From positions 22,383,486 through 22,447,485 of the forward strand of contig CM119267.1 of assembly GCA_051294375.1 (NCBI GenBank): DNA of 64,000 nt, read 5' to 3'. Under the pieces are notes generated by a model. The model had not been told where the DNA came from. It did not search any database and saw only the letters and a program-made list of their open reading frames with translations. A program made the translations under genes and the position numbers. Below, in pieces: positions 34,054-49,469 of the stretch (positions are counted from its first letter, which is position 1; every line of letters starts with the position of its first letter). Origin of the DNA: Paraspadella gotoi (taxonomy: Eukaryota; Chaetognatha).

Positions 34054-37000
34054 TCAATCGCTGTCGGGTTCCTCTTTGACGTCGTCGTCGCTTCCGCTGT
34101 CGTTCTTCGTCTTCTTGCTTATCGGTTCGTCGTCGGAATCCTCCGAGTCCGGAGAAATTTCGTCTGGAATAGCCGGGGGGGGGGAAATTATTACTAATTA
34201 AATACGAAAATGCATATAATGCATATAATCAAAGATACCCGAGTCGACGTATTCCTTGCTCTTGAAGGATCCCCCTGTTCCGGCGCTCTTCTTAGGGGAG
34301 GAAGAGGGTTTCGTCGTCGCCTTCTTCTTCTTCGGCGCCGATTCCGTGGGCACGATCTCTCCGCTCTCGATCTTACTCCTGTACTCTCGCATCTCGACCT
34401 CGTAGCGGGCCTTGTCCGCTTTGCTCTTCTCGTCGAACTCGGCCTTTTCCCCTTCGCCCATCTCCTTCCAAATCTCGCCGGCTTTTTTCGAGACTTCCGT
34501 CACGCCCTCCACGCCGTACTCTTCCTTGATGCGCTCCCGATTCTCCCCGAGCCAGATGAAATAGGCCGACATGGGCCGCTTGGGAGCGTTGGGGTCCTTG
34601 CCGGCCTTGCCGGTCCGCTTGGCCTTAGGCTGGTCGCCGCTTTTCTCCCGCTTCTTCTTCTTGGCTCGCTCTTTGGCCTCCTTACGCTTCTGCTCTCGAG
34701 CCGCCTTCTTCTCCTCGTCGTCGCTGTCGACATCGGAGTAGTCAGAGTCCGAGTCGCCCGAGTCCGAGGGGCTGCTGGTGTATCTGGGGAATAGATAAAA
34801 GAGAAAATGTTTATATGGTAGAATTCTTATGTTTTTAAATTTTAAATAAAAACATACGTAGTCGTAGGTCTAAAAATGATAAATTATGTGAACGACCGAG
34901 CACGAAATCACACGCCAGATCATTCATTACTCAATCATGGACGTTTGAACTTTTAGGTCAAAACATCTTTCCCCCAAAGGACTCACTCTTCTTTGACGTC
35001 CTCGTCGAAGTGAATGTCCTTGTCCGGGTCGTACTCTTCATCGTCGGACGACATGTCCGAGTCCCGGTTCCGCCCTTCCTCCTTCATGCGATTGAGGTAG
35101 GCGTCCTGGTCGTCGTCGTCGTCGGAGCCCGCGTCCTCGTCCACGTGGTACTTGGGGGCGTCGGGGACGGCACGGTTCTTGACGCGGAGCTGTTTGGCCG
35201 TGACGAAGTCGAAGAGCTTCCCGTACTCCTCCTTGCCCACTGAACTGAACATGAAGGTGTTTCCCTGATGTGAGAAAAACAGTAATGATAATTACACAAT
35301 TTAACGAGAAGATTCTCCTCTTTCCTGATAACTCACCGTTTTGACTTCGACCTCGAAATCAAAGGCCTTTCCCGGACCTTGCGACCGCGCAAAGTTGACG
35401 TAGGCGACCTCGTCGTACCGGATGTGCAGTGGAGGCTTGTGGACAAAGATGAAGCCGCGCTCCAAGGGATAGAGAAAGCCGGATGCCGCCTTGTACGAGC
35501 AGGCAATGGCGTGGGTGCCTGAAGGGTAAGGAACAAATAAAGAAAAAACGATCGCAATGATTGTCGTTTTCATTGGTCTCACCCGAAGCGCCCGTGAAGT
35601 TTCCAGGGACAGTGATTTTTCGTTTGATTAAAGATTTGAAAACGCGGGAGATCACTTCGTACGTAGGTCCGTTCATTTCGGTCTGTGAAGTTGAAAAACG
35701 AATTTTATTTAAAAAAAATATTTTTCAACTCAAACATAAGCCAACAGTCGCAATCAACCTGCAATCTGTTGTCGTATTCCTTCTCCAATTCTTCTTCCGA
35801 GATGTTCAAATGAACGCTCATCTCTTCGTCTTTGTCGAATTGCAAAACCAAGTACGGATATCGCGTTTGCCCTTGTCGAATCGGCGGGTCAACGCTGTAA
35901 GAAAAATAAGCATTAAGCAGGAGAATTAAAATGGCGTTAATTTCAATGAATTGGAGACCCTACGGTTCCGTATTTTTGTTTTTTAAAACCTTATCAAGAA
36001 AAACATTTGGCGTTGATCCTTGTGTGGAAGAAGGAAGAGACGCAGTATCGTCGTGTAAGGGATTTTGTAGTCGGCCGTTTTGCCGTGAAGTTGTAAAAAT
36101 GTGGGGTAAATCTTAATATCGTAGCGTCCCCTGTGCCGATCGAAGATTTAAATGCTATTAGAAAAGGTAATATAAAGAAGGGCCAATCGGAAAGAAGAAA
36201 TAATCACCTGGGAACGAGGAAGGTGATTTCTTCGAAAGTGGCAATCGCGTCGCCGGTGATTTGGACGATGTCCGCTTTGGCGAGGATCGACTTTTGAAAC
36301 GCCTGTCGAAAATAGAAAAAGGGTACAATTTAATTTGAATCAAAGAGTTAAGAGGAAAAGATCCCGCCATCTTTGCCTAATCATTATTTGACCCGGCCTG
36401 TAATCGAATCCTAGAATACCACGAACAAAAAAAAGCGTTAATGAGACAATTTCAGGCGCCGATAAAGCATTCACCGCAAAAGCAAGCTAAAAAAAACACC
36501 AAAGAGAAAAAAAAAAACACATCAAAAATGGTTAGATTGTGATGAGCCGTAAATTTTAAGTGCGATCTCTCGATCCCCCTCGACTAAGTGCAATGATTGG
36601 TGTCGGTTCCATTTCAAAAGGTGAAAAAATCTCACCTCAACAGCGTCGTTACGTGCCTCATCGCCCTACGGCAAATCGGAAAGCGTGAATTTTCAAGGCC
36701 AAGTTCAGTTAGGTATTTTTTTTAAAAACAACTCAAAACAGATAATTCTATGTGCGTTATATACCTTTTAAAACTAAAATAACAAATACCTAAATAAAGC
36801 AAATACAAACTTTTTCCATACTTACTATTAATTCTTCATAAAGCTATTCCAGGGCCTTCCATCGATTTTCCCCAATCTGTGACGCCCATTCTCCCCCCCC
36901 AACCCCAAACACAATACCACCACCGCGACCACTCACGTCGACTGCGTCCTCGTCGTTCTTCTCGCCTGAAGCGTCGTTGGGGACGTGGAACCGCATCTCG

Positions 37001-37666
37001 TAGAGGGAGACGGCGGCGTCGTCGTTTTGATGGAATTCCAAAGTCACTTCGTTCTTTCCGGTGACGCAATGGGAGACGTTGTTCAGGGGAACCTCGAACG
37101 CCGTCTAACACAAGTAAAAATTGATTTAAAATTTTAGTATAATTTAGAAATCTCCTATGTAATTCTAATCATTTCAACATACTCTTCATTATTCCACTCA
37201 ACTCTAAGCCCACCTGATTGTCAACTTCGAACGAGAGACTGTTTCCGATGAAGTTCGCCTTTCCCCAATTCCATCCTTTGACGCTGAGATCTTTTTCCTC
37301 CAGTGCCAAATCCATATTGTTTTTAAAAAATGATTTCAACCGATCGAAATCCTTTAAAAAATTAAGGAAATTATTCTAATTAAACATTAATTATTACTCT
37401 CATTCAAATTAACTTGATTTCCATACCGCTTCGGAAAATCCGTCGTATCTGTGGATTAGGTCGTTTTCCAACCGAAGCTTGAGGCAATACCCCCTCGCCC
37501 GCTTGAGCCAATCGGCCGTCTTGACCTCGTTCGCTTGGTACTGGTCTTGCTTTCCCGTCTTATTGTTTTTAAAAGTGATGGCGGACGATTGGAGTTTCAG
37601 TTTTCCCGCGTTCATGGAACCTCGGTTCTCTTGGAATACCTCGGGAAACTCCAAAATGTCCGTCAT
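34054..37666 (-). CDS. SSRP1: FACT complex subunit SSRP1
   Basis: Twelve exons: 37427-37666, 37214-37351, 36937-37104, 36636-36665, 36208-36302, 35990-36130, 35759-35894, 35583-35682, 35337-35518, 34987-35264, 34239-34783 and 34054-34163. They give 2163 nt (720 residues; human 709). SSRP1 pairs with SPT16 as the histone chaperone FACT. Visible in order: the N-terminal dimerization PH-like domain ([18 protein letters not shown]), the double PH middle domain ([61 protein letters not shown]) and a long acidic stretch. An HMG box follows ([17 protein letters not shown]), then a serine/acidic tail with [10 protein letters not shown]. Exon 4 is a 30-nt microexon. A very strong acceptor-like site (poly-T then CAG, 37709-37710) lies 43 nt upstream of the ATG. 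Confidence 0.96.
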
Positions 37667-38024
37667 TTTGGTCTCTATTGTTCAGAAATGGGAAGAGGGG
37701 GGAATTTTCTGAAAAAAAAAGTTGAGTGAATGAGTCGCGGATGAAAGCTGAGGCAAAATGATAAATTCGAGTAACAGTTAACAACGGCCAAAAATTTAGG
37801 CTAACAAAGGTGCGTAAGAAGGGATAAACAGGCGCGATGGAATCAAAACGGAAAATAGCATCGATGACAACACTTGTACCGAGAAAATAAAAAGATGCAT
37901 GGAGAAAATATCTCGATAGCTAAATGAGGAAATAAATGGCGCGACCGTTAAAAACGAAACTACACGGACGTCGAGCCAATAAAAATGGCATCGGCGCCGT
38001 AAAAGAGATTTCTCCATTCTCTCA
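37667..38024. other. Intergenic, SSRP1 upstream / CPSF3 3' end
   Basis: 358 bp. It contains the SSRP1 poly-T/CAG acceptor-like site at 37709-37710. No gene is seen. Confidence 0.55.
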
Positions 38025-41328
<3,304 letters not shown>

Positions 41329-41460
41329 AACGATGAATGGTTAAGTTCGCTTTTACGAAAACATACAAACTGAAAACATTCAATGAAAAGTTACAAAAAG
41401 CAAATAATATCACAGATGAGCTTTTGAAGATCTTAAGACGAAGTGTCTATAAAAACTTGG

Positions 41461-44400
41461 TCAATCAGAATCGCTGGATTCGCTCTCGGACAAGTTGATC
41501 AAGGATTTGTAGCTCCTTTTGGCGCCCACTTTGGGCGCCTCCCATTTTGGCCGATGATCCGTCTGCGAAGCCTCAGCGATCAACGCCATTTTCAGAAATT
41601 CGTCGTCGTCCTCGTCGGAAAACGCGTTGGTGGGATCCACTTCCGGACGCAAGAGTTTTGGGTGGGTCAGGGGCGACGCTAGGGAGACTGGCTCCGTAGG
41701 GGTGGGGACTTCGAGACACGTGACGCGGCGCTTTCCACGCCCTCCGGCGGCCGCCGGTCGAGAGGGAACTTTGATTCTTCGATTCCTGACGGCACGAGAC
41801 TGGATGACGGGAGCAGGGGCGTCGGCGGGCACGGAGCGAGAGGATTTGTCGGTCACCGCTCGAGACTGTTGACTGGCATTGACAGAGTCGGGGTCTTTGG
41901 GTTCGAAGGTCGGTTTAGTTTTTGCATTGTTCTTCTTCTTCGCATTCTCGTTTGATTTCGGTTTCGTTCGAATCGGCTTCTTTTTTTCATCGGTCGAGTC
42001 CGTTTTCTTTATTTCCTTTGTCGCAACATTTTCGCTCGTTGTGACGGTTCCCTTTTTCTCTTCTACTTCTTTATTTTTGTCCATTTCTCCGTTTTTATCC
42101 CCTTTGTTCATTTTCTTCTCATCTTTTTTATCATCGTTCTCGTACTTTTTTCTCTCGGCCACTTTTTTCGTCGATTTTCCCTTCCCTTTCCCCTTCCCTT
42201 TCTCCTCGCCGATTTCGTCCTCATCCAACACGTTCAACTTGGCCAAAACTGTTTTCACTCTCAGCGAGGGAATTCCCTGCGCCTTTTTCGCCGCCACCGC
42301 CTGATTAGACCAGCGGCGCACCCACTTGTCCAGCGTTCCCGGTCGGCGCTCCTTCATTCGTTCCACGACGGGCAAGAGACTCTCGTCCGTCTTCTCCCTT
42401 GCCCAACCGAACTTTTTCCTGGCGAATTCTCTGATTCCTGGCAAGTCGGGCGACGCCCACGAGAACTCCTCCAAGCTGTCATCGACGTCGGGATTGACGT
42501 AAGCTTCGTAAACGACTTGACTGGGAAACGCTTCGGAAAGGTTCAAGCCTCGCAGGCGGTTCTTCACTTTGCTGCCGAACGACTCACCCGCCGGGGCTTT
42601 GGAGGCATTCTCCCACCATCGCTTGATCCGCGACAAACCCTCGAAGCCTTCGACGCGAAACTCGTGGAGAAACTCGAAGGCGGAGACGCCGCCAACACCC
42701 TGGACGCCGTCGGTATAGTCAGAACCGGTGAGCATTGCGAAACAGATCATCTTCTCTCGATCGAGGCAGAGGTGACTCTTTACGTCCTCGATCTTGTAGC
42801 GCTCGACATCCTTGTCCTTTTTAAAAAAGTGCTTGTAGACGACGGCGCCGCCGAAGAGCCACACGTCCGAATCCTCGGTCACCGTCCCTTGCGTGAGTCC
42901 GACGAGTTCGAGGAAGGCGCACTGGGCTTCCGCCTCCGAGGCGGCGACGACGTAAGGAACGCCGAAGAGTCGCAGCAATTCTTGACAATCCTCGGACATT
43001 TGATCTGGCAGGACGATGTCCGCTCGGTCTCTGCGCATGCGCAGCCCTTCCAACAGAGTTCGCTCTTCGTCCAATTTGGAGCCGAGGTCGCGCATACCTT
43101 TCTCTTGCTCGCACTGCGCCAAGTATTCGCGGACGATCTCTTTAGTTTGGTTAGATTGGGAAGACGATTCGTTTATTCCTTCGTCGACGATTAGAACCTC
43201 ATTATCTTTATTATCATCTTCGGTAACCTCGACAAGATCTCGATCCTTTTCTTTCTCAATTCCCTCGTCAACAAGGTCCTCAACATCCTCAAAGTCGTCG
43301 TCATCGTCGTCGGATGTATCGCTCCGTCGCGGGGACAAATCTTTTCTCTGAACGAAACTCACATCCAGATTATCTTCGTTGTGAGTCAAAACGGTTTTGA
43401 CCTCACCCAAGTTTTCATCGACGGCATCGATGACATCGGACGTTTCGCTCAATTTCGCATCTTCCTTTTGTTTTTGCAACATTTGAAGAATGGATTCCCG
43501 ATTCTTTTTAATTTCTTCTTCATTCTCATTATTGGCTTTTATATCTGATTGGTTGACCTCGTCTTCTCCGTTTTTAGACTCATTTTTTTCAATATCAGGA
43601 ACTAACTTCACACTTTCCTCCATAAAAACATCAGAGATTGGCGATGCTTGTTTTGTTTCATTTTCGTTATCAGTCTTAGAAGATAACGTTCCATTGTCTT
43701 TTGCATCAGAAATATCAGCAACATTCCATGGACCGGTTTCGCGATCGTCGGGCTCTAACTTTTGCAAAATTTCACTAAATTGCTCCGACTTGACGGACGA
43801 CTTCTTGTGCGCGCTTCCAATCTCGTGCTGATTACTCTGTAGAGACAAAGCGATGGCCCTCTCCAAATCTTCATCCTCTTCCTCCGAACTCTCCTCAAAC
43901 TCGCCGTCAGATGCGGTCATCGTAGATTCCCTCAATTTCTCCATCAAATCTTCGTTCTCTTGTTTTCTATTCTCTTCCTCGATTCGATTCATGAACGACT
44001 TTTTCTCAGAGTTTTTAATCAAAACGAAATGCGAGCTGTCGGACGAAGCGATTCGAGAGGCGTCGACGACAGCCCCGTCTCCCGCATGATATCTCTTCGT
44101 CAACGTCGTCACGATGTCCCCTGCGGACTCGCATTTCATGTCGCTCTCGATCTTGTCCAGTCGGTGAGTCACCTTTCCGCGAAAGAGGACAGATTTGAGT
44201 TGAAATGACATGAAATCTCCCGGGTCCTTGGGCATCTGCTTGATCTTGTGCCAGGAATGCTTGTCCTTCCTCCTCAACTTGATCTCCGTCAAAATCTCGT
44301 GCTGAACATCGAGCGGGAGAGACTTGAACTCTTCCGAGTTGAAATCGATCGACTCCTTTAACAACACGTTCCTCTTGATCATGTCGCTGCTGAGGACAGA

Positions 44401-44971
44401 GTTGACGATCTCCTTCCTCTCGCGCCAGTGACGCTCCACGGCGACTTGATAACCGTCCGGATCCAGTTTTCCTTTTTCCATTCGCGGAAGGACGAAGACG
44501 GCGGAGTCCTTTTGAGCGCGAGCGCCACCGCCAGAGCGGAAACCCCGCGGCGGCAGTTTGGGCGGAGCCGCTACGGGAGCGCCGTTGACTTCGCTCCTCT
44601 CCTTGGCCACGTGATTCAACGCATGCTGTTGGAGAAAATTCTGCAGGAGCTTATGATCCACGTCCTGCTTCTCCTCTCTCGCAAGCTCTTTACGCTGGCG
44701 GCGCGCTCTCAGAGTGCCTGTTTCAAGGCGGGAGCGGCACCTCGAAGACGAAAACCGGGCGGATGTGATAGTAAAGGAGTTTACAAAGGCGTTGATATAA
44801 GTTTAGCAAATGGGCGTTGGACAAAACGTGGCCGCTTGAGTCGCGCATCGCCGAGATGGCTTGATTCAGCCATATGCTAATGTCCACAGCGAGCACTTGT
44901 TCTTCAAGCGAGTCTAGAGTCACCGGCCGAGCGGCCGGAGATAAAATTTGCCAGAGACCCGTTACTCCCAT
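41461..44971 (-). CDS. ERCC5: DNA repair endonuclease XPG (ERCC5/Rad2), two apparent frameshifts
   Basis: An intronless gene of about 1170 residues for the 3' incision nuclease of nucleotide excision repair. The XPG N domain starts MGVTGLWQILSPAARPV and contains LAVDISIWLNQA. A long acidic, divergent spacer follows (about residues 110-560), then the XPG I domain (CQELLRLFGVPYVVAASEAEAQC, EDSDVWLFG) and GSDYTDGVQGVG of the helix-hairpin-helix. The catalytic acidic residues of these motifs are all present. The C-terminus is Lys-rich. The frame is broken twice: a base appears missing at 44741/44742 (after FVF) and another at 44715/44716. With both allowed for, the sequence follows the family's GxAPxLK...TLRARRQRK segment. 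The stop lies only 132 bp from the CPSF3 start. An acceptor (TTTACAG, 44978-44979) lies 6 nt before the ATG. Confidence 0.92.
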
Positions 44972-45412
44972 GGCAACCTGTAAATAAACAAATTTAAATA
45001 TAATAAAATCTGGCAAAAATGGAATAACAAGCAGCATGCTAAGTTATGACAATGAACGAGTAAGTGCACTTTTTTAGGTTCAGAGTGACTAATTTTTTTA
45101 AAGGATAAAGTGGATATGACTATCACGGATAAGGTCTGAGTAAACATTGTGTATATAAAAACATTGACAAATTTTGTTTCGTTTTTTTTTTGGTAAGAAA
45201 CTTAATACTAAAGCAACTAGGAATGTGTTGAAGTAGAGGTGGTGAAAAATGTCTAAAAACGAGTAAAGCCAAAAAAAGTTTTTTTTTTAAAGTTCGCTCC
45301 CGAATTCTTCGTCGGAAGAGGGTCCCGTGGGTGAGGGTGAGTTCAAATCTCCCGCCTTTGACGCAAGGATCGTTTGGAACGTGATGTTTTCGTGGAGAAC
45401 GAAGGAGCGAGT
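44972..45412. other. Intergenic, XPG upstream / CCDC150 3' end
   Basis: 441 bp, AT-rich near the XPG start. It includes the XPG acceptor-like site. No separate gene is seen. Confidence 0.5.
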
Positions 45413-48400
45413 TTAACTGGAATCTCTCGATCGCGACTGACGCTGAGACAACATCGTCTCGAACTCGTTGACCATCTCTTCTACGGGATCGCCCTTGACG
45501 GCCTCCAGTTCTTTGGCCAAAGTTTCTACGTGCTTGGACGAGCTCTCCCTCAGGTTTAGGTATTTCTCCTCCATCGCTTTCGCCCTCTCCGCCTCTTTTC
45601 TCATTTTGTTTTGCATGGCGACGATTTGGCGACGAGCGTGTTGCTGATTGGCTTCGGCTTCTTGGGTCAGACGGGAGACGGCGACGCGACTGGCCGCGAT
45701 CATGGCCGAGGCTTGACCCATCACATGATCCATCTTTAGTTTCTCTGCCGAGATTGACATTTTGTCTTGAGTTCTCTCTCTTTCCAGGGAGTCTTTCAAC
45801 TGTTGCGCTTCGACTAGCTCCTTTTGCAATTCGTCGAATCTGGTTTTGAACCAATCTCCCGCCTGTTTTAAATGTATGGAGACCTGAAGGGATTCGTCGT
45901 GAGCGTACTGCAGCTTCTCTGCCGTGTCTCGATTCAAAGCCGTCAATTCTTTCTCTCGTTTTCTCAAAACTTTATATTTCGCCTTCAACGAGAGATACTT
46001 TTCCTTCTCTTTGGCGACGGCTTCTTTTTGGGCTTCGATGAGAGCCGTGGATTTCTCTTGATGGTCGGTGAAGCAACTGAGATCGTTTTGCAACCGCGAC
46101 GCCTCCTCATAGGCGCGGCTCGTTTTCAACGCTTGGTCCTTTGCTTCCTTCTCCAATAATCTCCGATTTCTCTCCGCGTTTCCCAGCTCCTGTTCCAGTT
46201 TCGCGTTGGCGTCCAACGCGGACTCGTACTTATCCTTCAACTCGATAAGTTCTCTGATTTGCGTTCGTTGACTGGCCAGTTTATCCTTCTGCACTTGGAT
46301 ATTGCATTTCAATTTCTCTATCTCCTCGATGTTGGCGTCTCCACTTTTTCTCAGCTCCACGCATCGAGAGGCGAGCTTAGAGTTTTCTGCTTTGATCTCG
46401 TTCAGCTCCTTCTCATGCTTTCGCTTAAGCTTCGCCAAGTGGGCTTCTTTATCTTTCTCCGCTTTGTTGAGTTTGTTGTCAAACTCGACGCGCTGACTCG
46501 ACTCTTGGCTGCTCCTCTCTTGAAACGCCTTTTCCAACTGCAATTGGAGATTTTCCATTTCTCTGCTGGAGCAATCCGCGGATGCTCGGAGTTCGTCGTT
46601 GGCGCCGATCATGAGTTGAAGAGACGAGGCTAATTTCTGATTATCAGCGACCATGATCCGAATTTCCCTTTTCAGCGCATCCATCTCGACGTTGTTGCTG
46701 TATTGAAGATTATCCATTTCCGATTTGACCTCTATGTACTTTTGTTTCAATCTTGCTTCGTTCTCGTTTTTGTTCGAAATGTCTTCCTCCTTTTGCACCA
46801 AAGCGGCGTCCTTTCTTCCCAACTCTCTCTTCAATTCTTCGATCGTCGACTGCAAGTGGGAATGCGAGCCGACGGTTTTTTCCAGCGTCGCCGCCAACTT
46901 AGCGTTGTCGTTTTTCACGTCGAGGAGTTCCGTCCGCAAATCAGAAATGGTTTTCTCGCTTTCGCTCTCCTTTTTTTCTAGAGCGTCGGCCAGGTCCGAG
47001 ATTTGAGCCAAAGCGTCGTCTCTCGATCGCAGGGCGAGCTCAAAGTCTCGCTCTTTCTGTTCCGCACCCTGCTGCGTCACGAGCAGCTGCTGCTGGAGCT
47101 GCTCGCAATTCTCCCTGATCGTTTTAATCTCCCTTTCCAAGAAATAAAGTTTTTTGGCCGTGTCGTCCTTCTCGTTCTCCAAAATTTCCTTTTCCATCTT
47201 GACCGATTCGAAATCCTCGAGCTTTTCTCGGAATTGATCCACCTGAGATTCCAATTCCCCTTTTTCATAAGAGAGTTGAGAACATCGATCCATCAAAGAT
47301 CTAAGTTGATCCTGAGAGACGTCTTGTTGCTGGAGCGAGGAAATTCTTTCCCTCAACGACGACAATTCCCCTCGCATCTCTTCATTTTCGTTTCTCAATT
47401 CATTCAACTCTTCACTCTTATCCTCCAACGCCTTCTCCAGTCTGGCTTTTTCCTTTTGAACCGCCTCCGCCTTCTGATCAAGTTTCTTCAAAATGCTCTG
47501 GGCGTTTTTCTCGAGATCTTCCTTGGATGTTACCGCCTTCTTCAATTCCCCGTTCAACTTTGAAAAAGATTTCCTCAAATTCTCAACGTCGGCGTTTTTA
47601 TTATCGTTCTCCTTTCTGAGGGAGGATTCGCTCTGCTTGAGACACTCCAACTCTTGTAGCATCTCCACGTTCTTCGCGTTGAGCTCCTCGATTTTCCCGC
47701 GAAAATTCCGATTCTCGTACTTGATTCGGTTGGTTTCGTCGGAGGAGGCTCCGGCTCTGCCCTTCAACTCGTCCCTCTCCGTCTCCAAATCTCGAATGAC
47801 CCGCGACTGATCCTCGACGCGTTCCTCAGCTTCCCGAACCCGCTCGAGAAGATCGTCGGTCTCCGACTGAACCGCCTTCAATTGATCGACCATCCTCGAC
47901 TTTTCCGCCTCAGATTTAAGCAGATCATCGACTTTGGTTCTCGCCTCCGCCTCGGACCTCGCCAGCGCCTCCTCCAAACGCTTCCTCTCCTGGGCGGACT
48001 TGTTCATCTGCTGATCCATCGAGGTGGTTTTTTTCCTCAACTCGATCGCTTCGACGCTTAAACTTGAGACCGTTTTCCGTTCCGAGTCGACGGCCGAATC
48101 CATCTCTTGGATCCGCTTCAGCAAAAGGGCGTGGCTCTCCTCCAGCTTCATCCGGATGGTCCGCTCCGCCTCGACCTCGCGCCCGGCTTCGCTTACCATC
48201 TGCCGCAGGTTGATGACGTCGTCGTTCATGGAAGAGAGCTTCTCGGACAGTTCCACCTTGTCGCTGTTGTTGGTGTCAAGCATCGACTCGGCGTGCTTCA
48301 CCCTCATCTCCGCGCTCTGCCTGAGAACTCTTTCGTTTTGAATCTCGGCCTTGGCCTGGAGGACCTGACCCCTGAGCTCCTGCAAATCCTTCTCGTAGGA

Positions 48401-49165
48401 CTCGTTGAGCCGGTTCATCCTGTCCGACTTGTAGGAGCAACCCTTGCACTCGGACATCGCCTCCTTGGAGGCAAGCTTGAGTTTGAGGGATTGGATCGTG
48501 CTCTCCAGACTACAGAGGCGGGTGACCAGCATCTCGTAATTCTTGTAGACAGTCTCTACGTTGGACCCGCTCCTCGCGACGAAAGAAGCGACGGGAAAAG
48601 TTGGATGAATGTTGCGCTGAGGGGAATGAAGACCATTTCGAACACCGTTCCTCTGATCGAGCAAAAGGCCGTTCGAAATAGCGTCCTGCGACGCCCCCGC
48701 GACGCGATCGCCCGCGTCGTCTTCAGTTTTGACATCGTTACTGTTATTGTTATTACAGTTGGCTACTACTGCCGCTGGCAAGTGATTGGCTGATGAGGAG
48801 GGCAAGCCCGTGCCCGAAGAAATCGAGGAACTTCTCGACGAGGGAACGCTGATGCTATCGATGTTGGAGATGGGTGGATTGGGCCTAGTCTTCTCCGTTT
48901 TCCGCCTGGGTGTGGCGAATGGGCGGGCGACGCGGTTATCGTCTCGCGCCTCGTCCATCTCGTCGACCAAGAGATGAACGTCCAATTGGGCAGAGTTCAT
49001 CCTCCGCGAGAGTTTATGAATCATGTCGTCGACGACGCCGTTGCCCGGAGACGGAGCCGGCGCCGCGGCGTTGGCGGGGCGAGTCCCGGACGGGCGTTCC
49101 GACGACGAGCATGCCGCGTTGGAGATTCGGTGGATGGGCGTGGGTTTGAGAATCGGGCGCTGCAT
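45413..49165 (-). CDS. CCDC150: Coiled-coil domain-containing protein 150 homologue
   Basis: A single-exon gene of 1250 residues that is almost entirely heptad coiled coil from about residue 200 on. The first 200 residues are Ser/Pro-rich and disordered. Similarity to vertebrate CCDC150, as I recall that protein, includes the N-terminal RPILKPTPIH, the KNYEMLVTRLCSLESTIQSL block, LLLKRIQEMDSAVDSERK, and the C-terminal AGDWFKTRFDELQKEL. The cellular role of CCDC150 is not established. No motor or nucleotide-binding motif is visible, so myosin- or kinesin-type assignments are unlikely. The identification rests on several short matches, not on overall alignment. No strong acceptor-like site lies next to the ATG. 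Confidence 0.72.
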   Translation of the reverse strand: MQRPILKPTPIHRISNAACSSSERPSGTRPANAAAPAPSPGNGVVDDMIHKLSRRMNSAQLDVHLLVDEMDEARDDNRVARPFATPRRKTEKTRPNPPISNIDSISVPSSRSSSISSGTGLPSSSANHLPAAVVANCNNNNSNDVKTEDDAGDRVAGASQDAISNGLLLDQRNGVRNGLHSPQRNIHPTFPVASFVARSGSNVETVYKNYEMLVTRLCSLESTIQSLKLKLASKEAMSECKGCSYKSDRMNRLNESYEKDLQELRGQVLQAKAEIQNERVLRQSAEMRVKHAESMLDTNNSDKVELSEKLSSMNDDVINLRQMVSEAGREVEAERTIRMKLEESHALLLKRIQEMDSAVDSERKTVSSLSVEAIELRKKTTSMDQQMNKSAQERKRLEEALARSEAEARTKVDDLLKSEAEKSRMVDQLKAVQSETDDLLERVREAEERVEDQSRVIRDLETERDELKGRAGASSDETNRIKYENRNFRGKIEELNAKNVEMLQELECLKQSESSLRKENDNKNADVENLRKSFSKLNGELKKAVTSKEDLEKNAQSILKKLDQKAEAVQKEKARLEKALEDKSEELNELRNENEEMRGELSSLRERISSLQQQDVSQDQLRSLMDRCSQLSYEKGELESQVDQFREKLEDFESVKMEKEILENEKDDTAKKLYFLEREIKTIRENCEQLQQQLLVTQQGAEQKERDFELALRSRDDALAQISDLADALEKKESESEKTISDLRTELLDVKNDNAKLAATLEKTVGSHSHLQSTIEELKRELGRKDAALVQKEEDISNKNENEARLKQKYIEVKSEMDNLQYSNNVEMDALKREIRIMVADNQKLASSLQLMIGANDELRASADCSSREMENLQLQLEKAFQERSSQESSQRVEFDNKLNKAEKDKEAHLAKLKRKHEKELNEIKAENSKLASRCVELRKSGDANIEEIEKLKCNIQVQKDKLASQRTQIRELIELKDKYESALDANAKLEQELGNAERNRRLLEKEAKDQALKTSRAYEEASRLQNDLSCFTDHQEKSTALIEAQKEAVAKEKEKYLSLKAKYKVLRKREKELTALNRDTAEKLQYAHDESLQVSIHLKQAGDWFKTRFDELQKELVEAQQLKDSLERERTQDKMSISAEKLKMDHVMGQASAMIAASRVAVSRLTQEAEANQQHARRQIVAMQNKMRKEAERAKAMEEKYLNLRESSSKHVETLAKELEAVKGDPVEEMVNEFETMLSQRQSRSRDSS

Positions 49166-49469
49166 CTCATCTAGTTTTTTTCGTCGTACCCTGACTTCCG
49201 CGAGTCTGAGAGATTCTCCCGACGCCTTCCATCGTCGTCCTCGTCGTCGTCACTCCCCTTTCTCGCTTCTTTATTTTTTTTTGTAATCGATCGAAACGAA
49301 TTAAAGAAAAAAAGAAAATAGGCGTAATCAATTGAAAATCATAAATACCGACGGATCGCTAAAGAATAAACCATGTACAACGACAACGCATGTAATAAAT
49401 CAAGCAGTTGTTTACACGAACGCAATGTATAACGAGTCTCTTCCTCATTTTTACCCCCCAAATCTTCGT
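49166..49469. other. Intergenic, CCDC150 upstream / TM2D2 3' end
   Basis: 304 bp with a poly-T/A stretch near 49260-49320. No gene is seen. Confidence 0.5.

Noticed and set aside
44714-44740. A tiny GT-AG intron in XPG explaining the broken frame
   Set aside because: The span itself encodes the conserved GxAPxLK segment, and removing it does not restore the frame.
45123-45854. Second minus-strand frame at the 3' end of CCDC150
   Set aside because: Overlaps the coiled-coil frame, Arg-rich, no family; a frame shadow.
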